A stretch of 64,000 nt of DNA, from positions 284,329,578-284,393,577 of the forward strand of contig NC_133660.1 of the NCBI RefSeq assembly GCF_037893015.1, in the 5' to 3' direction. The stretch's first letter is position 1. Each line of letters begins with the position of its first letter. The DNA comes from Macrotis lagotis. Taxonomy: Eukaryota > Chordata > Mammalia > Peramelemorphia > Peramelidae. Of the stretch, positions 15,000-28,700 are shown one piece after another. The notes beneath the pieces are model-generated. The model was not told the DNA's origin. It saw only the letters and a program-made list of their open reading frames with translations, and did no database searches. The position numbers and the translations under genes were made by a program.

Positions 15000-15055
15000 T
15001 CACTGGCTGAGGGATGCTGTGAGAGGGGCCTTCTGGGGTTCATGCTCCAAAGGAC
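15000..15055 (-). CDS. CCDC88B: CCDC88B exon 27 (coding part) with stop
   Basis: Residues 1476-1493. PLEHEPQKAPLTASLSQ, then TGA at 15002-15000. The ending matches the conserved CCDC88B C-terminus. Confidence 0.93.
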
Positions 15056-18000
15056 CTGCAGAGGGAAAGGACACGGAGCTAGGCAGGGCTGGGAGGCCCC
15101 ATATTATTCTAGATTCCCCTCCCAATCCATACTCTTACCCAGTCCAACCTCCCTTCTCCTCCCTACCTCTCTGGCACTCCCCCCTACTCAGTTCACAGAC
15201 CTATTTCACCCTCTTGGTCTGCAGCAGCTTCTGGTCCCTCCAAGATGTCATCTGAGCCAGCCCATTCTAAAGGGGTCAGGAACATTTGGTTGGGAGAAGG
15301 AAAAGTCATAGGAAAGAGAGATGGGAGTGGGAAAAAAAAACAAAAAGGCAAGGACGAGGAATGAGGGACTTGTTGGGTTGATAGGGGTCAGGAAAGAGAC
15401 CCAAATAGGACCTGGATGCTCTCCAGAAAGTGAATGTCTAATACCTGTGAGGAAGTATTGGGACCATCTCACCTCTGTTTCCAGGTGTCCCTAAAGGTCC
15501 AGGGCGACGCTGACGAAAGCGCTGACGGGGGGAATCCCCAGGGCTGAAGGATTCAGAGCCCCGGACCACAGGGAGCCTGGAGCTCAGCCTCCTCCGCTGC
15601 CCACCAGATGGGGTCTCATCCTGAAGGCAGAGAGAGCTCTGGGCCCTGCGCATGGGCCTTGGAGAAGCTAGACCAGGAGAAAAGCAGACTGATAAGGAGC
15701 GGAATCACAGAGTAGGGAAAGGGCCAGGCAAAAGGAGAGAACAAATATCACCACCAGCTCCACTTTGGGAGAAACCAAAAGACCAAACAAATAAAAAAGG
15801 AGAAACAAAGGAAGTGTCCATTGAAATGGCCAGAAATGGCTAAAAAAATGTGTTATGTTGTGTGGATATCATAAAGTATCATTAGCCTATAGGGACATAA
15901 AAAGAAATAGATTGGATTTAGAGAAGCATGGGAAGATTGATACGAACTGACTGAGGGAAGAAACAAGATGGTGAGGAAAAGAAAGCTTTTTTTTGTTTGA
16001 CTTGGCCAGTTCTTTTCCTCTATACTGATTAAATTCTAATCAGGAAAGTCATTAAGTCACAAGGAGTCCTTTTCCCAGACCAGGGAGGCTTAAGGAGACA
16101 GAGAAGTCTGCAGACACTGGGTACAGGGACTAGCCCACTATGGCAACAACAGTCAGGATGATTCCAGGTCACGGGGGAAAGAAAGAAGATCAAGTAGGCC
16201 ATAAGAACAGATCACTAATGAAGAAAAAGATTTCCACCCAAATATTTTTTAGATAACATTTTTACACATAATTGGGAAATAATTAGTTAAATTAATAAAG
16301 ATAATTTTTAAAAAGATTTTCTAGCACTAATTGAAAAAAACAAGTGCCATCTGGAAGCTCTGAAGGCTGTCAGCCAATTCTGGATCATAGATCCAGGGCA
16401 GAGAGTCATGGTCCCAGTGACAAGGGAGCAAGAGTCCTCATCGTGATTTGAGCAAGGAATAAGTTCCAGAACCATAGCTCTGAGCCCAAGAACAGAGAAA
16501 GGGCAGTTGAAACTTTTGCCAGCACAGAAGCTTGTAATGGAATAAACCAAGGCAGAAAACCAAGACCAAAGGAGGTCAGCAGCAGTCTGCAGAAACTCAA
16601 CCACACACAAGCCAACAGGTCCAAACCTGGGCCAGAAACTTGCAGAGCTCAGACCAGGAGGGCAGAAAACAGGTCTCTCCCTAGATCATACTACTTTGAA
16701 AGCTTGCAGGCCCCCAGCCCAAGCTGTGAAAACAGTAGAAGGACATAAAAGGACAGAAGTTCAGGTCAACTTCCCCCCTACCCCCGAAGGGACAAAGCAC
16801 TAACACTGGGTCCAAAATCAAGAAGCAGATTGGAAGGATGAGCATACAGAAAAGGAATTCAGTCAGATTTTGGTGACAAGGAAACAAGATACAAAATCAG
16901 AAGACAGAATGATTTAGAAACATATACAAGCAAAGCCTCAAAGAAATATGCAACTTGAACAAGAATCCAACAAGATCATTTAAAGCATGAAGTTTGGGGG
17001 TTTGTTTTTAAACTTAAAAATGAATTTAAAAAAACCAAATGAGCAGGTCAGCTAGATGGTGCAGTAAATAGAGAATCAGTCTTGAAATCAGGAGGACCTG
17101 AGTTCAAATCCAGCCTCAGACATTTGATACTTACTTGGTTGTGTCACCTAGGGCAAATCACTTAACCCCATTGCCTTGCAAAAAAACAAAACGAATGAGA
17201 GTGAGAAGAAAAAAAGATAGGAAAAGATAATTAGTAGCTTGGAAAAGGAGGTTTAAAAATCTCACTGAAGAAAATAATGCCTTGAAAAAAAGAAAAGAAA
17301 AAGAACTCCTTAAAAATTAGAATCACCAAATAGAAACTAATGATCCAATGAGGCATTAAGGAATAAATAACATGAAGATGAAAAATTGGAATAAAAACAG
17401 AAGAAAATATGAAATGTCTCATTGGAAAAAATTGACCTGAAAAACAGATCAAGGAAAGACAATTTAATACTTGGATTACCTGAAAGCTATGAAAAATAAC
17501 CATAAGAAAGCTTTGACATCCTAATTCAAAAAGAAATTCATAAGAGAAAACTGTATATATATCTTAGAACCAAGGCCAAAGTAGAAACAAAGAATTCACT
17601 GCTAAGTTTATTATAGAGGTCCCAAAATGAAAACTCTCAGTATGGCCAAAATCTAGAACTCCCAAGGCAAGGGAAAACTACTGCAAGAAACCAAAAGAGG
17701 GAGTGGTTAGGTGGCACAGTGGATAGAGCGCCAGCCCTGGAGTCAGGAGTACCTGAGTTCAAATCCGACCTCTGACACTTAATAATGACCTAGCTGTGTG
17801 GCCTTGGGCAAGCCACTTAACCCCATTTGCCTTGCAAAAATCATCCAAGATTCAGCAGCCACAACTAAAGAGAGACAGAGGGCTTGAAATATAATATTCC
17901 AGAAGGCAAAAGATCTAGGCTTACAACTCACCAAAAAATATATATAAAGGCAGAAATATTAAATGCATCTCTTCTGACCATAATATAATAAAATTACATT

Positions 18001-21000
18001 CAATAAAGGCCCTTTGAAGCAAAGATGAAAAATTAATTAGAAATTAAATAACTTAATCCTAAAGAATAGGTGAGTCAAAGAACAAATCATAGAAAGAATC
18101 AATAATTTCATTAAAGATAATGACAAAAATGAGACTAAACATACCAAAATTTGTGGGATACAGCCAAAGCACTACTTAAGGGAAAATTTCGAACTCTAAA
18201 TACATCAATAAAAGAGAGGAAATACAGAGGGAAGTAAGCTGACCAAAAGAGCAATATACTTAATGACTCTAATAACAAATGAAAACAATACTGAAAAGCA
18301 AGGGGATTCTGACCAAGTACAATGGCCAAGATTGGTTTCAGATAGCTGGATCAGAACATGTTTCCTTCCTTTTCTGTTAAAAAAAAAAAAAGGTGGAGGG
18401 GAGGTGGCGCAGTGGATAGAGCATTGGCCCTAGAGTCAGGAGTTCAAATTCAACCTCCGACACTCATTAATTACCTAGCTGTGGGGCCTTGGTCAAGTCA
18501 CTTGACCCCATTGCCTTGCCAAAAAAAAAAACTCAAATAAACAAATTTTTTTAAATGGCGCATATGTGGGGTGACTAGGTGACACAATGGATAGAGCAAC
18601 CCCTCAGGAGGACCTGAGCTCACATCTGGCCTCAGATATTTAATAATGACCTTGCTGTGTGGTCTTGGGCAAGCCACTTAACCCCATTTGCCTTGCCAAA
18701 AAAAAAAAAACCCTAAAAAAATAAAATAAAATAAAATGGTGCATATGGAAGAGTGGAAAGTTGAATATGTTCATGGGCACAAGCATTTTTTAAAAGTTAG
18801 CCTTGGGGCGGCTAGGTGGCGCAGTGGATAGAGCACTGGCTCTGGAGTCAGGAGGACCTGAGTTCAAATCCAGCCTCAGACACTTAATAATTGCCTAGCT
18901 GTGTGGCCTTGGGCAAGTCATTTGACCCCACTGCCTTGCCAAAAAAAAAAAGTTAGCCTCTATATAATATTTTAAGGCTTGCAAAGAGCTTTCCAGACAT
19001 TCTCTCATCTTATCCCCAAACAGATCTCCAAGGGAGTTCTTACATATGAGGAAAAGGGGTCATAATCACCCAGCTAGTCACTCTCAAAAATGGGACTCAA
19101 ACCTGGGTTTTCTTGATTCAAAATTCAGACCCCTGACTTCATTTGCCACATGAAGATAGAAAGTCCCATTATACCAGGTAAGTCTCAGAGAAGAGCTGGG
19201 GAACATTTTGGTAGATGGAATACTGAATTACACTATCAAACACAGTTAATGTATTGGGTTGGTTGGTTGTGATGAAGTAACTGGTTTTTTCTCTTCTTTT
19301 TTTAACCTTTGTTACAAGGATGGTCCACTGGGGAGGGGAGGGAGAGGAAGAAGGATAGATTCAGAAATGATGGAGATGTAAAAACAAAGGATATCAATTA
19401 ACTGAAGATGAAAAATAAAATGTATATTATCTTTTATAAGGGAATAACAAGACCGGCTTCTTTGATCCCCTGGCCCCTGTTTTCTCTTGCTTCTGTGGAT
19501 TTCTCTGGATTGTGTTCATGTCATTATTGTTAAGTAGATTACCGGCTGGTCTTGGAAACAGAAGATCTGGGTTCATGTCCCTCCTCAAACACAGTGACTG
19601 TGTTACCTTGGACGAGTCCCTAAGCCTCCAGTACCCTCTGCAGATCTCTGAAGTCATTAAGCTGCAGAGAAAATACAGTCCTGCACTGCTCCAGGGAGAC
19701 CCTGCCACAATGAAAGCACAAAGCAGCTCCCAGCTAATGTTACCACTATTAGTGGCAATAATGGGAGATTGTTGGTAATGCACCAAATTATTGGCAAATG
19801 ACTATCAGCATTGTTTACCCTCCTGCTTCTGACACCTGGAGTCAGCTTCAGACAACTCTCTAAGCCTATGAGGTGCATATGGGCCATAGTCTACACTGGA
19901 GGTAGGAGAAGTCACAGGACATAGGTGGGCAGTCCTGTGAATCTTTGACCCTAACATGAGAATCCCAGCATTCCAAGATACTGGATTTATGGTGAAAGAT
20001 ACCTAAGTTGGAGGCAATGGTGAACTGATGGATGGCAAAGGGAACAGACAGGATGGAATGATGTCCCTTCCCAGTCCCAACACAATCCCAGACACACCTG
20101 TTTCACTGGCTTCCCTGCCTTCAGGCAGCTCCATGTCCAGGGGGCCTCCCAAGCTCTCAGTGCTGCCAGCTCCTTCAGCCCCAGGCCGGGGTCCTCCCTG
20201 GAATCCTCCTTCTCTCCTGTGTCTCATCAGCTTTTTTACTTTGTCTGCCAACCAGCTGCCTTTCCTTGGGGTGGGGTGGGGAGACACAAAGATGGGATCT
20301 AGAGAATAGGTTGGCCAGGGGTCTGAGGGGACCAGAAGAACATGGGGCAGAGAAGGTACCCAAGGTTGTGGGCATCATGGGCCAGAAAATCCAGACTAGA
20401 CCCTTGAAGCAGAAGAGAGTCAGGGATCGGGATCAAAGGGCACTCACTTGGTCCGGGGCAGGGGTCCAGGCTCTAGAACTCGGTACTGGTCCATGATCTT
20501 CTCCACCAACTTCTGCTTTTCTCGTCTTAGAGCATTGAGCTGGTCCCTAGGAGGAGACAAGAATGGTGGCGGGACTCAGAGAGGAAGGAAAGGTGGCAGA
20601 ATCACAGACCAAGAGCTGCAAGGAGTTCAGGTCCTGCATTTGCAAAGGGGGAAACTGAGGCCCAGGAAGGTGATAACACTTTCTTTTTTTATTTTTATTT
20701 TTTTATTTTTTAGGTTTTTGCAAGGTAAATGGGGTTAAGTGGCTTGCCCAAGGCCACACAGCTAGGTAATTATTAAGTGTCTGAGACTGGATTTGAACCC
20801 AGGTCCTCCTGACTCCAGGGCCGGTGCTTTATCCACTGTGCCACCTAGCTGCCCTACAATAACACTTTCAATAGAATTTTAGGAAAGTTAGATATGATAG
20901 ACCCTCTCAAATGCAGCTAGTAAGTATCTATGGTAGCATTTGAACCCGGCTCTTTTCTGACTCCAATCTGACAGTTCTCTCCAATATACCACCACTTCCT

Positions 21001-24000
21001 AGGGGGATCTAGGTAGGGCTTTGGGAGAGGCCATGGCCCAGGCCTGGGGGGGAGGGGTCCTCACAGGTATTCCCGCTGTTCTCTGTGCAGGTGGTCCCGG
21101 CTCTCCAGACTTCGCTCCATGAGACCTCTGTTCTCCCGGCTCAGTGCCTGCACCTCGGCCAGCAGCTGCCGATTCTCCTCTTCTTGGGCCGCTCTCAGCT
21201 CAGTCAGTAGCTGCCCCCAGCCCAGAAAAGAAAGAATGAGTGAGGGTGTGGCCTCTTGGGCACACCCAAGGCCCAACTTCCCCAAGGCTCCAAGCCCCAC
21301 CTGGCACTGGGTGGTCAGCCGGCAGACACTGAGGTCCAGCTTCTGGTTGGCCTCCCGGAGGCCCTGGCTCTGGGCCTCCAGCTGTGCCCGTTCCAGTTCC
21401 AGTCGGGCCAGTCGGCCCCTCAACTCACCCCGTTCACCCTGGAGCTCCCCTCGCTCCCTGGAGGCATCAGCCAAGGATATCTGGGCCCTGTGAGGAAGAG
21501 GTGTAGATGGGAAGGAGCACTTCCCTTCATTCCCCTAATAGCAGCCTCTGTCCCAGCCTCCCTCAAACAACCTCCACCAAGGAATGAGGATGCCCAGGAC
21601 CCACTCTCTGCAAGGGAGGGAGAAGGGAGACTAAGGACAGTGGAGTCGGGGCAGAAGGAGCCTGGTCTGGGCTTGATACCTCTCATGCTCACTCTGCAGC
21701 CGACGGAGCTCCTCTTCTAGGCCCTTCTGATGCAGCCTGTCCTGGGCCAACCTCTCCCGTTCCTCCCGCAGGGCTACCTCCTGGGCCTCTACCTGGGCCC
21801 TTTGGGCCTGCAGCTGCTCATGCCTGTGGGGTGAGGACACAGGAGACAGGATCAAACCCAACATCCTCTCCTTATTACTGAGAGTTCTTCATACCCTGGC
21901 CCTTTGCTATGTTTCCCCATTCCTTAAACATTATTCTCCACATACTCGCCAGGACAGAGAGATGGGCCTCCCCACCATTCCTCACACATGATGCCCCAGC
22001 ATGGGCTGTCCACCTCCCAGAATCCCCTGGCTTCCTTAAGCCGCCTTCTGCCAGTTGCCTACAGCTACTTTCCATTACGCAGAATTATCTTTTGTAGACC
22101 AACTTCTCTATATAGCCTTCCCTCTTAGAAGTAAGCTCCCAGGGGAGGCTAGGTAGCACAATGGATATAGCACTGGCCCTGGAGTCAGGAGGACCTGAGT
22201 TCAAATCTGGCTTCAGACACTTAATAATTACCTAGCTGTGTGACCTTGGACAAGTCACTTAATCCTATTGCCTTGCAAAAAAAAAAAAAAAGGAAGACAT
22301 AAGCTCCTGAAGGCCAGGGGCTGGCTCTGACCTTCTCTGAATCCCCAGAGCCTGACCCATCAGAAGCATTTTATTTATGTTTGTTGATTAATTGATTGAT
22401 TTTATTTCTCCCTTGGGGACTCTTAGATGGTCTCTAAGGTTCCTCCCTCAACTCAAAAGCTAAGCCAGGTGCCAGGACAGATGGGGAGCAGAGGGGTGGG
22501 CAGGGACCAGTGGGCTCAACTCACCTGCCCTGAAGCTCTTTGTGGGCCAGCTCCAGTTCCCTCAGGGTGGCCTTCAGCTCCCGGTGGCGGCCCAGAAGCC
22601 CCTCCAGCTCTACCTCCTGACGTTGCTGCAGTCGTCCCAAAGCCTCATGGTCCCTTAGTAGAGCCTGATGCTGGACCCTCACCTCCTCCTGCTCCCGCCG
22701 AGCCCCTAGCATCTCCTTGTCCAAAGCCCCCACTCTCTCCTGCAGCTCTTGGCCCTTTAGCTTCAATACAGTTTTCTCTGCCTGAGGATGAGTTAGGAAG
22801 CAATGGGAAGAAGAAAGGAGGAAAAGAATGGGAAGAAAGAGAAAGAATATTAGGAGTGATCATCCAAGAGAGTACTATAATCATTAGGATTACAGATAGG
22901 GAAACCGAGGCTACAGGAGGTGAATTGATTTACAAGCAAGTGAGTGGGCTCAAACTGAAAGGAGCCTCACACACCATCTGGCCCAAACTCTTTATTTTAC
23001 AGAGAAAAAAAACAAAGATTCAATCAAGTGTCCCATGTGTTTTAAGTATAAAAATGAGAAAGAATCCAGCAAGAAGTCTATTTACAATATACTAGAAAGA
23101 CCCATATACTAGGATCCGGCTGTGATTATCTGAGGAGCAGTTGGTTCGATGTAAGGAAATGATCTTCCTAATATATTTTATATCAATAGATGCTTAAATT
23201 TTGACAAAATTCAATTTTCATTTCTATTAAAACCTGTATAAATCATAGAAATAAATGGCCCTTTCCTTAATATAGCAAGTAATAATTATCTAAATCCAAG
23301 AGCTAATGTTACATGTAATGAAGAAAAGTGAGAGTCCTTTCCAAACAGATCAGGGGAAAGCAAGGATACCCATCTTCACCACTAGTGCTAGATGCTAGCT
23401 ATAGCAAAAAAAAAAAAAAAAAAAAAAAAAGACAAGAAAAGAAATTGAGGAAATAAGCCGAGGGAAAGAGGAAACAAAATGATTACTTTGGTGGCAGGTG
23501 ATATTTTGGTGTACTAGAAGAATCTTTGAGAGCCATTCAAAAATTCATTTAGATAATAACTTCAGCAAAGTTGAAGGATATAGCATAAATCCACATATAA
23601 ATATCGGCATTCTCAGACAACCAACAAAACACAGCAAGAAGAGCTAGGAAGAGAAATTCCATGCACAATAAATACACAAATTATAAAAAGCTTGGAATAC
23701 TATATTACAAGATTCCCTTGGATCCTAGAGGGATCTCACTATTAAAAAAAAACTGTAGAAATAAAAACAGACTACCAGATATGGTGACACATATTTATGA
23801 TCCCTGTTCCTGGGGAAACTGAGGCTAGTGGATCATTTGAGCTCCAAGATTCTAAGCTGCAGTGGATGAAAACAAATGAGGAGCTTCTCAAGTTTGGCAT
23901 CAATATGGTTGAGTCACTGTTGGGGGAGGGGATGCCAGGCTGCCTAAGGAAGGATGAAACAGCTCATTTGAAATCAGAGTAGGTCAAAGTCTCTGTGCCA

Positions 24001-25755
24001 ATCAGCAGTGGAATCAGGACACTACATCTCCAGTCTGGGCAAGATAGAGAAAATCAATCTCAAGAAGAAAAAGGAAGGAAGAGAAAGAAGCCTAAATGGA
24101 GAAGTATTAATTGCTCATAAGTAGGTGGAGCCATATAATAAAAATGACAATGCCACCTAATTCATTTATTTATTCAGTACCATGCTAAACTCAAAAAAAA
24201 ATGTTATAGGGCTAGGAAAAAATAACCAAATTCATATGGAGGAACAAAAAGTCAAGAATCTCAAGGGTAATAATGAAAAAAGTGGGAAGGAAAAGATTCT
24301 ATCAGCAGGGTATCTCAAACATATCAGTATGGGTAATCATTCACATGATTGAATACTAGTTTAAAAAAAACACAGAAGAGACCAAGTATACCAGATACAA
24401 AAGCAAGTAAATAAAGAAGGATCATCTTTCATAAATTCAAAGACCTCAGTTACTGAAGAAAGTATTGGACAAAAATTGCTAGGAAAACTAGACAGCAGAA
24501 ATTAGTTTTAGACCAGCACCTCACACCATACACCAAGATAAGCTCCAAATGATTATACAATTTGGACACAAAAAGTCACATTTTAGAAGAAAAGGAAAGG
24601 GGTGGCTAGGGGGCTAGGTGGCGCAGTGGATAAAGCACCAGCCCTGGAGTCAGGAGTACCTGGGTTCAAATCCGGTCTCAGACACTTAATAATGACCTAG
24701 CTGTGTGGCCTTGGGCAAGCCACTTAACCCCATGGCCTTGCAAAAAAACCTTAAAAAGAAGAAAAGGAAGAAATCTTGGATCTATGGAAAGGAAAAGTCT
24801 TCCTGACTGCACAAGTAATAGTGATGATCACCCTAGAAAAATTGGACAATGTTGATGCTTGTAAATTTAAAATATTTTTGCATAAACAACTCTAATATAG
24901 TAACAATTAGAAGGGGCGGGGGGAGTATTCAGGGAAAAAAATCTTTGCAAGAATCATTTCTAAGATATAAAAGGAACTGACTCAAATTTATAACACTAAA
25001 AGCCATTCCCCAATAGATGAATGATCAAAGAATATAGGCAGGTAATTTCCAAAGCAAGAAATTCAAGTTATAAGCATACTCTAAAACACTAACAATTAAA
25101 GAAATACAAATTAAATTTGAAGTTCATCTCATGACTACCAGATGAGCAAAGATAATTAAAGAGGAAAATGACCAATGTGAGAGGGATTTTGGAAAAATAG
25201 GTACATCAATGACTGGTGGTAAAGCTGTGAATTAATTAGTCCAGTTATTCTGGAAAGCAATTTGGAACTATGTCCAAAACAAATTACCAAACTCAGGGCA
25301 TCCTTTAACACAACTAACCCACTCCTAGACCTGTACTTCAAAGAAATCAAAGTCAGAGGAAAAGAATATACATGTGCAAAAAAAAAATATTTATAGCAGC
25401 TCTTTTGTGATTAACAAAAAATGGAAACCAAGGGGGTTTCCTCTTGGGGGATGGCTAAGCAATTTATGGTATAACTATATAATGGAATCCTGTTGTGCTG
25501 CAGGAAAAAAAAATATTGATGAGATACTTACAGGAACTCCTGGGTAGTATAAGCAGATGCAGAGGGAAGAAAGTACAGCCAAGAGAACACTTTATAAATG
25601 ACAACAACATTATAGAAGATATTCTGAACTAGGCAAGGCAATGGATAGCAGGAGGTCCAGTGGAGGAAAATGACATTTCTCACCTCCTGAAAAAGGTGAT
25701 AACCTTCAAATGTTGAAGGAGATACACATTTTCTTTGGTAGTTAACAAGCAATTT

Positions 25756-25791
<36 letters not shown>

Positions 25792-28700
25792 TTTTTAGTT
25801 TTTGAAAATTTACTTCATAGATGGAAGGGGGAGGAACAGATTAATTTTTAAAAGACTTGGTTCTTGAAAATTAAAAAACAACTTTTAAAAGAAGGAAGGA
25901 AAATGTCTCCAGAGGCTGTCTTGGTGAACAGACATCAGTGGGACCAACTGTCCCCCTTCATTCCTAGATTCTGTGCCTCCCTTGATAGAGAAAGGAGTAA
26001 GGGTAGGAAGAGGAGAAGAGGAGGACAGAGAGATGGAGGAGGTGAAAGGGAAGGGAAGAGGATGCAGACTGAAGAAGATCATAGGGTCCTAGGCTTAGAG
26101 CTGATTCCAGAGGTCATCTCATTTTACAGATGGAGAAATGGAGGTTTATCCAGAGGCACACCCAAAGGTCATCCAGGGAGCTGAGCCCACAGAGCAGAAG
26201 GGTCCTTCCTGGTAGGGGGTTGGGGGTTAGGGGGAGTAGAGAGGACCTGGAAGAGGGGACTCACCTGGAGTTGGCTATTTTGCTCCTGAGCCTGATGATT
26301 CTGTAGCTGTAACTGCTGAAGTCGCTCCTGCAGAGTCCCCATCTGGCCCTCCAGCTGCCTCACCTGCCCCTGAAGAGCTGCCTTCTCAGCTGCCAGGGCT
26401 GCATTCTGTCCAGGAAAGAGAAGGGTGGGCAGGTCATAGCAAGCTCCCCTGGCCCAGCACAACCATGGCCAGACCCCAACTTACACTGCGCTCCACTGTG
26501 ATGAGTCGCCCATTCAGGGTCTCCTGGATCACCTCTGCTGCAGGGGGGGCCTCCTTGGCTCCCCCTGACCCAGGGGGCTCCTCTGCCTTCAGTCTCACAG
26601 AAGATTGGCACTGGAGCTGCAAAGAGAATAGCCCCATAGGATGGGGTCAACACTAGAAGCTAGGAAGGGAGACCAAGGCTTTCTAAAGACCAAGATCCCA
26701 GCTTCAAGGTCCACCCTTCCCCCACCCCTTTAGATTGCACCTTGGCTCAGACCCCATTATCTTTTACCTGGACTATTTCAATGACCTCTCACTGAGCCTC
26801 CTTACCTCCTGGACCTCTTATCTCCAATCCATCCTCCATTCTGTTACCAAAGGAATCTGCCTAAAGCTCAGATCTGAACAGGCCAAGTCCCTTCTGATGG
26901 TGTATATGGTTTGGCATTTAAAACTCTTCACAACCTGGCCCCAAATGACCATCTATTACTCTTACTTGTCCTGGAATCAAGTCAAACAGACCTTCTGTCC
27001 CCTCAGCCTCCTCACCTTGGCCCTGCCTGTCTCCCAGACCTGGAGGGCTCTCTCTCCTCTCACATTCCAGAATGCCAGTCCCCTTCAAAGCTCCCCTCAG
27101 ACTCACCTTTCCTCATCCACCCTCCCCAGGTCCAAGGGCCTCCTTTCAACCAGACTATGTCTCTGCATACACAGATGAATAATCTACATATAAACATTTA
27201 AAAATAGATATGCACATGTTGTCTCTCCCAATAAAATGTAAACTCCTTGAAGACAGGACCCAGTTCCAGCATCTAACACAATGTCTGACTTATTAAAACA
27301 ATTATTAAATGGTTATCAATCGATTAATTAATCGACTGGTTTAAGAATTGTAATTAACTATTGAATAGAATCAGTCTTACAAAGGAGATTACACATGTAA
27401 GAATCATGTCACTCAACACTGGAAACTATGGCAACCACTCCATGAGGCCATACAGGCCAGGTAGAGACTGATGGCATCTGGAAGAAGCATCAAGGATGAG
27501 ATTCCCCAAACCACAATAGTTCTCATGGGACATGAAGGTTTGCAAAGCACTTTGCCCACATTATCCACTAGGGCCTTATAGCAACCCCACTGAATTCCAG
27601 AGGAGCCTTGATCTGCTTGGCCCCCAGAGGACACAAGTAGATCCAGTGGGTAGAAGTTAGAGGAAGACCATATTTGTGTTCAACAGAAATCAAGTCTCCA
27701 AGCACATGACTTTCTAGAAGCCAACTGGCCTCAAGTGAGTCCCTCATCTCTGAGCCTGAAGCTTAACTTTGGGCTAGGTGACCTATTAGGTCATCTACTG
27801 ACTCTGGGACCAAAGGGTCTGAGTTCAAATCATACTTCAACATTTCCCTCCTCTTTGGCCTAGAACAAATTAATTGAGCCACCAGTTTCCTTATCTACCA
27901 AATGAAGAGGTTGGATTAGAACCTATGGTTCTATGAACTTTAAGTCTAGGAAAACAAAGGAGTAGATAAGGAATTCTAAGAAACAATTTCAATTGTTCTC
28001 AGTCATGTCCAACTCTCTGTGACCCCATTTGGAGTTTTCTTGGCAAAGATCCTAGAGAGGTTTACATTTCCTCTCCAGCTCATTTGACAGAGGAGAAAAG
28101 TGAAGCCAACAGGGTGAAGTGATTTTCCCAGGGTCACAAAGCTAGTGACTGAGGCTGAATTTGAACTGAGGTCTTCTTGACTCCAGGTCTGGCACTCTAA
28201 CCACTGTGCTACCTAGCTGCCTAAACTTTAAGTCTACAAAAATGAAGTGATGAATGAGGAATACTGAGAAACAGGAGAAGATCTGTATGAACTGATACAG
28301 AGGGAAGTAAGCAAAGCCAAACAATGCTAGACACAATGACGCAACAATGTAAATGAAAAGATCACTCAAAAGAAGTAATTTAAAAATCATTAAGAAAACA
28401 TGCCAAAGCCTAACTTTTCTCTCCAGAGAGAGAAAGAACTAGAGGGGCTGAATTCTGAATACATTGTCAGAGAAGTTCACTCTCTGTTATCTTTTGCTGA
28501 ATTGTTTCCTAAAAAGGCCATATTCAAAAAAGGGGGATATTACAATGAGGTAAAAATAAAAGTCATCAATAAAACTTATTTTTAAAATTAAATTAGGAAA
28601 ATTAAAGGATAGAAAGTGGTAAGGAAAAAAATCAAAGGGAGAGATGGGGAGATCTTAGGGTGGAAGGTGATTCTCCCATTCCCTTGACTTTACTAGGGTC

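Larger units (their letters stand above)
16305..18360 (+). mobile_element. Degraded L1, 5' half (5' UTR, ORF1, part of ORF2)
   Basis: 16.3-16.95 kb resembles an L1 5' UTR. 17.2-17.65 kb reads as a broken ORF1-type coiled coil (words like KIEGLEEEN after frameshift). 17.95-18.3 kb reads as the ORF2 segment between endonuclease and reverse transcriptase (AATTGGAAATT-type, then GATACAGCCAAAGCACTACT). Two SINEs interrupt it. No intact frame. Confidence 0.6.
15668..20097. other. CCDC88B intron 24: L1 5' remnants and SINE cluster
   Basis: No coding exon. Contents are degraded L1 sequence at about 16.3-18.36 kb, five plus-strand SINEs, a LINE 3'-end-like strip at about 19190-19430 and a MIR at about 19525-19640. 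The rest looks unique. Confidence 0.7.
23330..25890 (+). mobile_element. Old L1, ORF2 reverse-transcriptase region to 3' end
   Basis: Follows L1 order: the RT-region remnant at 23330-23760, ORF2 continuation after the 7SL insert (GAAGTATTAATTGCTCATAA, TTCATATGGAGGAACAAAAAG), then GCCATTCCCCAATAGATGA, the C-terminal blocks (TTATAGCAGCTCTTTTGTGA, GGATGGCTAAGCAATTTATG), and a 3' UTR with a (TG)n tract. Many stops and indels, so it is inactive. Confidence 0.8.
22782..26264. other. CCDC88B intron 18: long L1 with nested insertions
   Basis: The 3.5-kb intron is mostly one plus-strand (antisense) L1 3' half, carrying a 7SL pseudogene and a SINE. 22782-23330 and 25890-26264 hold old MIR-like scraps and unique sequence. 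Confidence 0.75.

Noticed and set aside
22427..23095. 222-codon plus-strand frame
   Set aside because: Antisense shadow of CCDC88B exon 19 that runs into intron sequence.
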